Source of the DNA: Charina bottae
Taxonomy: Eukaryota > Chordata > Lepidosauria > Squamata > Charinaidae
Assembly: GCA_023362775.1 (NCBI GenBank)
Contig: JALMGJ010000003.1
Coordinates: forward strand, 77,916,355-77,980,354
Length of the DNA stretch: 64,000 nt
Direction: 5' to 3'
Below, in pieces: positions 50,501 through 63,400 of this stretch. Both the position numbers and the translations under genes were made by a program. The notes below the pieces were generated by a model that was not told the origin of the DNA, did not search any database, and saw only the letters and a list, made by a program, of their open reading frames with translations. Numbering within the stretch: the first letter of the stretch is position 1; every line of letters starts with the position of its first letter.

Positions 50501-53500
50501 CATTCTACTTTCATTCACTCAAACTTAGTGGAAAATATGATCCTTGTTGTAACCAGAAGAACAACTTGTGTCTTACCTTTTTCATCTGATTATTCAACTG
50601 TTGGCAAACTGGTATCAAAAACATTTATTTAATACAAAGTATGCATTATATTAATTACAAACAAAACAACTCTCCTCACATCTCCTCTCCTCTTCCCATC
50701 TAAGAAAATCACATTCAATTCGAAGCACTGCAAATAGTTTTGGAAATTTAAGCCACCTGGCCCATTACTGAATTGTACAGCATTTAATGTACAGTATAGG
50801 GCCTTTTCAGACTGCTTTTACTTTTATTCTCGTGATGATAAAGGTTCATCACTAGTCAGAGGAGGTAAAGGGGGACAGGACAATTTAATACTCTTCAACC
50901 ATAACCATTATTTCTCTAGTAGGAAAAGATAAAGACGATAGTGAGCTGCATGCAATGCACTGAGAGGAAAAGAAACCATACATTTATTTTAGGTGATTAA
51001 CATTTGGGATGATGCCATTAGTGGACTGCTAGGACCACTGAATGGAGCAGAGCTTAATGCAGCAAAACAATAAGTGCGCAGAAAGGAGTTTTATCAAAAT
51101 AGCATTAATGAGCACGCTAGAGAGATATAGGTTGTTAATCTTACACACTCAGCCCACCCGAGCATAAAGAATCACACACTTAGACAAAGTAGGTTCAAAA
51201 AGTAAGTACAAAAGAGTTCTTACGTTTATTTGGTCCAGTTACATTATTGTTCTTCTTTCTCCCTAAACTGTGTTGACCTTTTAGACCTCATTGCTGCTAA
51301 AGGCTGCGTGCAGAAAGGAGGAAGACTCCTAGGTTGAGGCCTAGGCATGGCCTCTTGATAGGGAGCCGTAGCCGCATGCTCCTTCTCCGATCATGTATGA
51401 ATCAGAGAGAGAGAGAGGAGAGTGAGAGGGACAACAAACAGCTTCCTCCGGAAGTACATAGAGAGTTTGCCTCCTAGAATAAACTCACTCATATGCTAAT
51501 GAGGCATGCTGATTTGCTGGGACCTCCAACAGGGAGAACTTCTTCATGTTGCAGTACCTTCTTTCCTTGACTGATTTTGCTGCATTTGACCTTATAACTA
51601 ATCTGTACCCCTTTCAGAATTCTTCTGTTGTCTTTAATCTCAACTCTTTCCATGCATTGATTTAGGCTGACATGCAATAAAGGATCTCCTGCCCAATCTC
51701 TCATGTGCATATCTCTGATCCCATTCTCCCTCTTATCCCTGTCCATCAATACTCAGCTGAACCCTATCATGGTCTTAGGACAAGGTCTCTTTTTACCTGT
51801 GTTTACCCTCTGCTTAGTGAATTAGTTCTCAAGGAGGCCATTATTTACACAGGGCTGGAATAGATTTAACTGTTACCCTTTCATTTTCAGTTCCAGGTTG
51901 TATGAATCCAGACATTCAGAATGGAAGAATTATTAGGTCCAAAGCAACTGATCAACTTGTATCAACAATTACATTTGAATGTGACTCTGGCTACACCATG
52001 AAAGGCAATCATACAATTCGGTGTCAACATGACAACACGTGGGATTTTCCAGCACCCAGCTGTGTTAGGGGTATGTAGTGAAGCTGGATTTCATCAACTC
52101 TACTCACAATTAGAAAAACTAAGTTTTTTTTCTTTTTTCCTTTCTTGCTAATTACTCTGTGACAGTAAATGTGGAAGTATCCTGTAAGTTTGCAGCCCCT
52201 GCGAAAACTGAAAGGCAATTCCTTCTAGAGCATTTGATTGCTCCTTGAGACAATGTGAAAGGTCCATCTTGGGGTTTTTCTTGTTAAGTGACAGCACACA
52301 GTGATGAGAACTGAATGCCAATGCCCATTCACCCAGTTTGGAAGAATGCTTGGGAGCATTTCACAATCCCTTTTTGAGGGAGAACTGCTCAGAGTTGAAA
52401 TAAATGCATCAGCCCAAAGTATACTCTTAATCTGTTTTTCTTCCCAATCTTCTCCCTCCTTCTTCCAGTGGTGCAATGCCAACCACCCCCAGACATTCAG
52501 AACGGGACTCGCAGCAACCAGGAATCAGCAGCATTTCCCAGTGGAATGCTTGTGAAATATACATGCGATCCTGGCTATGCTTTGATTGGAGAGGCAACTA
52601 TTCATTGCACGGACGCTGGCAGGTGGTCTTCTCCTGCCCCTAACTGTGAAGGTACATTTCATGAGCACAACATCTTGCATATTGGCTCTTGAAGTGTTGA
52701 GGTGCAGACATAGGGAATCAGTATTCACCCCGGTTTCCCCTTCTTTTTTCAATGGGTTGCTTCCAACTAACTCTGGGATATTGTCTGAGTAGGAGTGCCA
52801 TATGTACAGAAAAGGTAACAGTAAAGGTTCCCCCCGCACAGTTGTGCAGGCGTGTCTGACTCTAGGGGCTGGTGCTCATCTCCATTTGTTAGCTGAAGAG
52901 CCAGCGTTGTCCGAAGACGCTTCCATGGTCATGTGGCCGCATGAGATGCACGGAACGCTGTTACCTACCCACCAAAGTGGTACCTATTCATCTACTTGCA
53001 TTTGCATGCTTTCGAATTGCTAGGTTGGCAAGAGCTGGGGCGAGTGTGGGAGCTCACTCTGTCACGCGGGGCTAGGGATTTGAACCTCTGAACTTGCGAT
53101 CTTCCGATCGACAAGCCTGGCGTCTTACCCGCTGAGCCACCACACCCTCATGTACAGAAAATCAGGGTATAAATCTGAATGAACATAGCACTGGGCTGCA
53201 GTTACCCTCTCTTTTTATTTTCTAAGAATGCCTGTGTGGGCTAGAAGCATTTTTAGAAAAATAAGAAATTGGAGATTGATACATTGCTTTAAAGCATGCA
53301 TGTTTCCATTTGTTTCCATTTTTAATTACACAGTATTTGCTAAAATAAAGCCTCATGTGGCAGAGAATCTGGCATCCATTAAAAGAAATATCTCTGTATA
53401 GATTTCTACCATGTCAGGGGCAAGATCATTAAGTCATGTATGATTATTTGTTATCACAACTTAAGCTCTTCAGAGGTACAGTAGTTCAACTTAAATTTTA

Positions 53501-53555
53501 AGAGCTTTGTTGCACCCATTGCATATCCAATTCCCTGCTGAGTCTGATTGAAAAT

Positions 53556-53593
<38 letters not shown>

Positions 53594-54383
53594 GGCAGCA
53601 CCTTGGCCTCCCTGACCTGGCAAAACAATTTTATGTCCTCATAGAAGACAGGCATCAACATAGATATAAAATGTTAGGGACTATCAGCCTACCATATGAT
53701 TTTCCTTGGTTCTGAGGAAGCCTGGTCTGAGTTGGAACAAAGGGACCTTAACATGATGTCTAACATAACCTAGGTAAGACCACATTCCTGGATGGAGTGG
53801 GCTTGTTTGAGAGACCATTCTTCCTTGTCAAGTATCTAACATTCTCTAACCATCCCATAGACAACTTTCACTCTTGTCTCTTACAATGTGTTGCCGTCTT
53901 CCCTGTTAGCAGGAAGGTTCAGTAACATCCTTGCCTAAGAGAGACTTGGCCGATTGTCTAGTCTCGTGAGCTTCTGCACTACTCCTTCCACATGGCATGG
54001 GCAACCAATTTAATACCCTGCCTTTCCTAACCCACCTTCACACCTGCTCAACTCTTAGCTGAGAGGTCACCCAAGATTTCTGTAAGAGTGGCTGCAATTG
54101 CCATTGTTGCCACACTCAGTAGTTCAGCAATTTGGATAACTTCGGTACTTTTTAATGTAAACATTTGTCTATAATTTTCAGTTATGTATGATTCCATTTT
54201 CTGTTTTTCAGTATGTTTGTTTTTATCTTTCACCATAACTTTAAACAAATTAAACATTAACTACTGTTAGACAGACTGTTGCCTAATTTGTTTTAATTCA
54301 AATGCATTTAAATTGGTTCCTTTTCACATTCAGATTGCTGAAGACTTTAGCTCAGGAAAATCCTCTGTATGTTCCACACTCTG

Positions 54384-54426
<43 letters not shown>

Positions 54427-56963
54427 ACAAAGGCATATTAATCTGAAGGTGATTTGGTTAAAGTTTAAGATGCATTTATCTTATCTGATAATCATGTAAA
54501 ATACAAAATAATATTTTAGAAGTCATAGTTTGGTTCTGCAAATAGAAGCATGCTTTGTGGAGGGCATTTTAATATTAGAGTTGAATTCAAGCTGATTAAC
54601 TATTATAATATGTTAAAAAGTTTAGAGAGGAAGCGTAATACTATAATTTAGCTTAGATTCAGTTTTAAAATACCTTCATGTTTCCCCCATTTGCTGTTCC
54701 TATGCATGTTTGTTATTTGCTGGGATGTAAATGTTTTATTAATCATAAGGATTTTAATCTAAGTCAAATAAGACAAAAGTTACTTTTTTAAAATTACATT
54801 CATCTTCAAAATTATATTTATGCTTATTTAACCAAAGGGATTTTCTTACAGCTGACCTCAGTAATTTGCTGAAATCAGCTTGCTTAAAATATAGTTTTTA
54901 TGTCCACTGAATCCAAGTGCACATATCTGACTTTTATAAATCATAATTGTCATTTTACAGGACAATTGCATTTTGCAAAGAAAAATGGACAAATTGCCTC
55001 AACACTAGCATTTTTAAAATAATGTTTTATTCATAAAAAGATGCGAGGGAATTTGCAGCCATAAGTTCTCTCTAAAGAACTTACAATAGAAAGATAGAAA
55101 GGGTACTCCTTGGAGAAACAGGAGAAACTTGTACTGAATCACAGTTAATTGCAACTTTCCACTGGGTATTGTATTAAACTGGTATTCTAAATGCTCTCCT
55201 CTACTTTGAGTTCTTTCCGTCCCTCCCTCCCTTTTAGATTCCATAGATCCACCATAGAGATGTCATCTGACTTGAGTAAATGAGGTATACTAAATAAGCA
55301 CACCTAGGCTGTAGGGCTATGAGAATCCTTTGAAAAAAATCCTTTGCATGTGCTCCTGCCTGTTGCAAACTATTTCTTCCTAAGGATATGCACACCTCTG
55401 GGAAGTAGCCGTGACACTTTGAAGATCAATGGTGCTTTTGTATCATTTCAGAGGTTGAATGCAAGTCACCTCCAAATATCCAAAATGGGGCTCACAGCAA
55501 CCAGGAAGTGGAGGTATTCAAAAGAGGAATGTGTGTGAAATACACGTGCGACCTCGGCTATACCCTAATTGGAGATGCTACTATTCATTGCACAGACTCT
55601 GGCACATGGACCTTTCCTGCCCCTCACTGTGAAAGTAATTTATTTTTAAATTCATTGCTGCTGGTAACGGCTTTCGCAGGACTCGTAGCATAGAAAGCGG
55701 CCTTCGAGTGTTGGATGTGGACATGTGAGATGCAGGTTAAAAACTCTACTCAGTCATGAGCCTCACTAAGTTACTCTGAATGAGATATTGCCAGGTTCCC
55801 TCACTGCGCTAAGCCCAAATGTGGTTGGTTGGTTTGTTTTGACTTTGTGTATTGGTGAACTCAACCAGTGTGTGAATTGTAAACTAGGCTTTGTAGTTTA
55901 ATATGATAGGTGAACCAGTTTGCTCAGCAAGGCATGGCTTAACACACACTTAACCTACCATATTGGGCTGCAATGATGAAAAAATATGGGAGGAGATACC
56001 ACACAAGGTGCCTTGTGCTCCTTGGAGAAGTGGAGGGATCAACTTGTACTGAATGGCATTTAGCTGCAACTTTCCACTAAGTGTCATTTCAAAATGGTAT
56101 TCTGAATGCTCTCCTCTACTTTGAGTTCCTGTTTTCTTCCTTTTTCCTTTAGAATCCCAGTGCCCCTTTCCTCCAAGCATAGCCAATGGGAAACATGATG
56201 GTTTGGCTCTGCAAATGTTTACCTCTGGAACGTCTGTAACTTATTCCTGTGATCCGGGCTATTTGCTTATTGGAAAGGCATCAATTACCTGCACACCTTC
56301 TGGAATCTGGAGCCTTCCTGTGCCTTCCTGTGAAGGTAGTAAAAACTGCAAATGTGTACTGTCTGGGGCAACCCGGAATATCATTGTTTTCTATTGCACG
56401 TACCAGTCTTTTCCTTCAATTTAATGCTTTTCAAGCACGCATCTGAGACCATGCTGAACTGTGGAAGAACATTATCTTCCAGCTCACCAGGGGCTGTTAA
56501 ACCACTGATGCTGTAGGTCTGCTGATCAGTAGATTGGCAGTTCGAATCTCCACGTGGCGAGGTGGGCTCTCGCCACTTGCCCCAGCTCCTGTCAACCCAA
56601 CAGTTCGAAAGCTAATGCAAGTAGATACATGGGTACCACCTTACGTGGGGAAAATGTGCTGGCGTCCTGTCGGGAATCGTTCCACCGGAGGAAAAGAGCG
56701 GAGGAAGATTGAATCGTGGCGGTGAGGACAGACCCGGATGTGACATCAACAGGACGTCAGCAGCCGGCTCAAGGCATCCTGGGAATTGTAGTCCAGAGCC
56801 TTAGAAGAGCCAGTTCCCTTACCCTCTCTCCTGGTGCACGGGTGAATTACACACTTGGTGATATTGTATAATGTATAATGATAAAAATGTATATATAGAT
56901 ATGTATGTAAGCCGCCTAGAGTCCTCCGTTAGGGAGGGGATAGGCGGGGTATAAATAACACTA

Positions 56964-56998
<35 letters not shown>

Positions 56999-59900
56999 AC
57001 CCCCTTGCTCTGATTTGAGAAAAACCTAGCTCTCAAGTAATAATGCACTGTCCCTCTCATTCTCAGTCTGTTCCAAATGGTGATCACCATGGGCAGAGAT
57101 TACCGACTTTTGCTTCTGGAAAATACACACATCACATCTGTCACAATGGCTACTTGCTTGTTGGGAAGATGTTGGATCAGTTACAGCTTCTGGCAGATCT
57201 AGAATGAAGATGATTTCTCTGCTTGCTTATCATGCTTTGCTCTTTTGCAGTTATGCATTGTCCACCACCCCCGAAAATCATCCACGGGAAGCGTTTTGGA
57301 GAAGACTTCACATATAGGAAATCAGTCATCTATATTTGCGATGCCGGCTATTCCCGCATTGGAAACCTCAGTATTACATGCATTTGGAACAGCTCAAACT
57401 CTGTAAAGTGGAGTGAAGCCCCCAGATGCCAAGGTCCTTTTTCTCTTCTATGTTGCAGATCAGTGGCTCATCTTCTCTACTGCCTTTCACAGGGATTGGG
57501 GTGGCTTGTAAGGGATGGGCGCTCGAACCCAAGACATCTGGAAAGCAACCGGATGTGGAAGGGTGCCATAATTGGACTGTGCACATCGTCATACTAGTGA
57601 TTTTTATAGCAGTGCTTATTGCAGGACTATGATAGGTGCAGCACAGTCGACTTGAATGTAATAATTTGGATGGGTTAGGATTTGAGGTGTACAGTAAATC
57701 AACATTGTGGCAATACATTTGCATTCCTTTTCCTCTGCAGGTTGCCTTGAACCGCAAGCTATTGCCCATGGCAAACGAGACAAGGCTATTTGGGGAGATT
57801 TCCCCTACGGCTCCTCTGTGACTTATCATTGTGATCCGGGCTACTCTCTTATCGGAGCAGCAACCGTTTACTGCCAGACTTCTGGAACATGGGATCAACC
57901 TGTCCCTCAGTGTAAAAGCAGAGAACGTATGTGAGAGCTACTGTAGTTGTTAAACCTGCTGTATAGCAGTAGTGTAAGTGACATCTGGTCCCAAGGGTGT
58001 GGGGAGCCCCCTGGGCACTACGCTGCCTAGACTTCAGCAACTGATACTGGCAGCAACTGAGAGTAATGCATGGGCCAATGAACAGAGAACCTTGTCATTG
58101 TGTCTCTTGAAGATGCATTGTGACAATACGCATGCAAGGCCTGCGTTGTCCCACTGAACCTTTTTCCTTCCAGAAGAGCAAACTTAAAAGTGGGGCTTTA
58201 GACAAGCATTGTTTTATAAGCTTATGAGAGTTTCATTTTACATTTGTGAAAGATTCTGGCCCATCTTTTTGTTAATCACTTTGACACTGTTTCTTTCCCA
58301 GTGCAGAAACCATGCAAATGGGTTGTTGGGTGTTTTCTTTTTTTTTTTTGGGGGGGGGGGAACCTATCACACAATTTGCCTCCTAGCCTTTAAAAAGAAA
58401 ACCCTTAGCATACTTGAATGTTGAGCCTGCTTGAAAAGAGATGCTTCCATATCAGAGCTGGGTACCGCAGCCAGGGAGATCTATGGGTAGTGAAGAGGAA
58501 AGAATACAATATGAGATGGGATGTCTTCCCGATACGATGGTAGTTTTAGCGTTTTTACTTTTTTGGTGTGACCATTTTCTTCCTGAGTTCTGAAACCATG
58601 TCTTTTTGTCAGTTCTTACATTAGAAGCAATGTAAGAGTCTGAATCAAGCAATGTATTGCTTTTGAAGCTTTTCTTAGCTTCATTTTCATACATCCTGTG
58701 CTTGTAAAGTACATGAAAAATTTGCATTGATTAGAACTGTTGGTTCCAATCTTCCTCTTTCTGTTTTACATTACTGATGCCCCGAAAGGCCATACGCCAA
58801 AGGCTGCTTGTCTGAAAATGCTCAAAAGCAAAATTGCTATAAGTGTCATTGGGTCAACTTTCTCATGGAAGAAAATGTTTTCCTTAGATATCCAGTGGAG
58901 ACCTATTGAAAACACTGTGGTTGTTTCCTAAAATGATATCAAATAATTATTTTGCACAGGAAGTGAACTGAATGTCTCTTCCCCACCATTACCACAAAGG
59001 TTCTCCTGCCTCTGGGCTCTAGGTGATTTTTTTAAAACTGACTTTTTGCTGTCTGCATATGGGTCATGTGGGTGTAAGAGCCAAGGCATGTAGAGACAAA
59101 CAGGATCATGCTTTTTTGATGAGAAAGATGGCATTGGCAAGTATGCCTGGATGCGAAGTCAGCAGAGCTGTGCACGTTTAACACACCATGAGGTGGTAAA
59201 TCTTGAATAATTACCTTTTGGCAACAAATCACCCAGTGAGGTATTCAAGAAAGGAACCGTGAATGTTCTGGGATATTGAAGGAATGCAGCTCATGGTTGA
59301 GGACACAATAATTGCTGCAGGATAATGACATCCTAAGGGAGGTGATGAAGAGAACCATCATTTCAACAGATAAAATAGAATTTATGATCAATGAAGTGAG
59401 TTATATGCAACATGTCATCACCAAAAATAGTGTGAAACTAGATAAAAGCAAGGTGGAGGCCATAACCATGATGCTAGTACCTGAAGACAGTTACCAATAC
59501 AATCCTAATGAGCCTGCCATGGCACTATTGAGGAAATTGGTTAAAGAGACTAAATGAGAAAGGGCCCAGAAAACCAGAAAACACTAAAATATCAAAAATA
59601 GTTATCACTATTGCTCCAGGGTTATGACTTCTTTGTCCCTGAAAGATCGATAGTCTATCTCTCTCTCTCTCTTTTGTCTCCAGTTGAAACTGTCTAATAG
59701 TTTGGTACTGACACCAAATTTTAATTTCTGATGTCAGAATCACGGTTCAATCAGAACATAAACTGCTTGAAGCCATACTCAATAAATCAAGGCTTCTGCA
59801 TTGCTGCAATGCTACTTCAGTATGTCACTGTAATATCCTATGCTCCTGAATACAATAATGTTGAGTATATATTATCAAGAGCTGCACTGGATGGTTCGAA

Positions 59901-60461
59901 ATGAACAAATCAAATCACAATGAGGCATGAGTAATTCACACCATGGAAAGTGTAGAACTCGTGAGTGAGGTGTTACTCTCTATACTTCAATCAGAATGAA
60001 TAACAGAATATAAGAGCTGCAAGGTGTCCTTCAGATCATGTAGTCTAAATCTACTTCCTTACAATTTAAACTCATTGTTTCTTGTCCCATCTTTTGAACA
60101 ACTCTGCCTTGTCTCTTGCATGAAGATCTACAAAACCTCAGGACCTTGCATCTCAATTGATGACCAAAAAGGCAGAAACAAACAAGCCCCAAGTTGAAAA
60201 TGGCCTGCTATTAATTGTTTAGAGAATTATCATTTCTCAAGGAGAAAGACTAACCAAAACACTTTGATTTCCTTCCTTCCTTCCTTCCTCCCTTCCTCCC
60301 TTCCTCACACACACATGCACACACAACACATAAGCACATACAGATAACTTGCTTTGCACTGTGATCATATCAGTGGAAAGTGAAGTTAGAGAAACCAGAA
60401 AATGTCGAAACATTTTTCTTTTCATTCTGCGGTTTCCTTTCTCTTTCAGCTTTGCAATGCT

Positions 60462-60496
<35 letters not shown>

Positions 60497-63400
60497 TTTG
60501 TCTTTTATCACCGCGCCATCTCCCCCACAGGGGACTCTGGGTGGTTTACAAACATAAAAATTAAAATTCTACTAAAAATATACAATACAATATATAATTA
60601 CTTATTATTATAAATTAAATAGAAAATCCAAGCGGGCGATCTCAACCAACCTAGGACCCACATGATCTTAAAAGGGCTCTAAGACACCAACCATACCCAT
60701 GAGGAGCTATTCCTATTCCCGTCCCACGCGAGGCGGCACAACCAGGTCTTTAAATTCTTCCGGAAGGATAGGAGTGATGGGGCCTGCCTCACCTCCGGGG
60801 GCAGAATGTTCCAAAGGGCAGGTGCCACTGCCGAGAAGGCACGCCTTCTGGACCCCGTCAACCGAAACTCCCTTACCGACGGGGTCCGAAGCATGCCCTC
60901 TCTACATAATCGAGTGGGACGGTTTGAAGTTATGGGGATGAGGCGGTCCCTCAGGTATCCTGGTCCCATGCCATGTAGGGCTTTAAAGGTCAAAACCAAC
61001 ACCTTGAATTGCACCCGGAAGCATACTGGTATCCAGTGCAGCTGGCGTAGCAGAGGTGTCACATGGGCCGATCTAGGGGCACCAATAACTGCACACGCTG
61101 CCGCATTCTGGACCAGTTGGAGCTTCCGGATACTCTTCAAGGGTAGCCCCATGTAGAGCGCATTGCAGTAGTCTATATGGGAGATGACCAGGGCATGAGT
61201 GACTGTACGGAGGGACTCCTGATCCAGGAAAGGGCGTAACTGGCGCACAACACGAAGTTGCGCAAAGCCCCTTCTGGCCACGGCTGCCACCTGCTCCTTG
61301 AGCAGGAGCCGTGAGTCCAGTAGGACCCCCAGGTTCCGCACTGGTTCTGAATGGGGAAGCGCAACCCCATCCAGAACCACAGCCATTGCAATGCTGTATA
61401 CCTCCAACAATTGCTAATTGGAAATACATTGTTCTGGGATCAGACGATTTTACTGCTGGGATATTTGTGGAGTACAGCTGTAAGCCTGGATACAACCTTA
61501 TAGGAGACTCAAGAATTTTTTGTGCAGATTCTGGGTCTTGGAACTCCTCCGCACCAAATTGTAAATGTGAGTCTTATTCAGGCTTGCAATTTACTTTGTA
61601 GGATTGACCTCATACTCAATCTGTTATGCTGCAAAGCTGCAAAGACAGTTGTCTAGCATTCTAGCAGAGCTGCAAAAAAAAGTGGTTTCCTACTGGTGGG
61701 AAGTCTCACCTTATCTCACATCCTGTCCCTGGGATTTTTCCCCTCCCTCCTGCCACCAGTGCACCTTAGCCACCATCCTTTCATTCTTTCAGAGAGATGT
61801 GAGGGATGGCTTTACCACACACTGAGTACAGATGCTGAGTTTTTTCTCTTTCTGTGAAAGCAAATGAAGTGAGGACAGGGGTGGAAGTAGAGTGCTGGCT
61901 GGAGATACAATGTTTCCAGTTCCGGTTGATGAACTGGATGGTTTTTCTATCCCATCTTTGTCCTCCCCAAGCTTAGGGAGTCATGGTGAAGACTCTCCTA
62001 AGGTGGCACAAAACTGCTAGAAAGGTAAGCGAGGCAAGAATGGTACCGGTTGGAGAGAGCAATTCAAATGGTGTAGTGATTACCCAGGGCTAAAGCTGAT
62101 AAGACAGGACCAACAATTCTCAGGCCAGACAGAACGCTTACATCGTAGTTGTAGTAGTTTTATTTAGTGTGCACTATAACTAAACACAATACAAGTAAGT
62201 CAAATGATGTACAATTTAAACCAATGTCACAATAAAACAGTATAATAATGTATGTTTGACATTTCCTAATACAATATAATCAATGTAAACATTTCCTAAA
62301 GCTAGCAAAACTTTGGTATAAATCCAAAGTGAATAATGAGAGATCAGGTTTTTCCAGCTTCAGAAAGCTCCTGCACAATGAAGCATCTTAAGGGACTTCT
62401 AGAGACTGTACTCCAGGTGTAACTCAAGGGTGAGTCTAATGGTGATATTCTCTTTTCCTCAGTAGCCACAAGCTGTGTAACTCCAGAAATTCATAATGGA
62501 AAAATAAAATCTCAAGAAGTAATTAAATTCACAGAAACGATTACATTTGAATGTAATCCTGGCTATATCCTGAAAGGAAACCATACAATTCAGTGCCAGT
62601 CTGACAACACATGGGGCTCTCCTGTACCAATTTGTGTCAGGGGTATGTAGTACTACTACTTGCATTTCTCTGTCAGCAGCAGAAGCACTATTTATATTTA
62701 TTTGGAACTTATTAAGACAGTAACCAGTATGAACTGAAAAGTAAATCCAACAGACAAACTAAATGTTCCTTCTTGGTATCCTCTATCAAATTAATCTCAT
62801 TATAAAATATCAGGCTGTTCGGGTTCAGACGTTCACAGCCAACTGGTGCTTTTGTATCGTTTCAGAGGTTGAATGCAAGTCACCTCCAAATATCCAAAAT
62901 GGGGCTCACAGCAACCAGGAAGTGGCGGTATTCAAAAGAGGAATGTGTGTGAAATACACCTGCGACCTCGGCTATACCCTAATTGGAGATGCTACTATTC
63001 ATTGCACAGACTCTGGCACATGGACCTTTCCTGCCCCTCACTGTGAAAGTAATTTATCTTTAAATTCATTGCTGCTGGTAACGGCTTTCGCAGGACTCGT
63101 AGCATAGAAAGCGGCCTTCGAGTGTTGGATGTGGACATGTGAGATGCAGGTTAAAAACTCTACTCAGTCATGAGCCTCACTAAGTTACTCTGAATGAGAT
63201 ATTGCCAGGTTCCCTCACTGCGCTAAGCCCAGATCTGGTTGGTTGGTTTGTTTTGACTTTGTGTATTGGTGAACTCAACCAGTGTGAATTGTAAACTAGG
63301 CTTTGTAGCTTAATATGATAGGTGAACCAGTTTGCTCAGCAAGGCATGGCTTAACACACACTTAACCTACCATATTGGGCTGCAATGATGAAAAAATATG

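Larger units (their letters stand above)
53162..55013. other. Intron between e5 and g1
   Basis: Contains two microsatellites; otherwise nothing recognised. Its size and content may mark a boundary between two ancestral genes. Confidence 0.45.
57927..60459. other. Intron between k and l
   Basis: Holds the Gypsy remnant and short microsatellites. A frame at 58740-58931 (63 residues) has no recognised family. Confidence 0.45.

Noticed and set aside
57223..57597. Exon j reading on into a 124-residue frame
   Set aside because: The part after 57433 loses SCR character; kept only as a possible intron-retention product.
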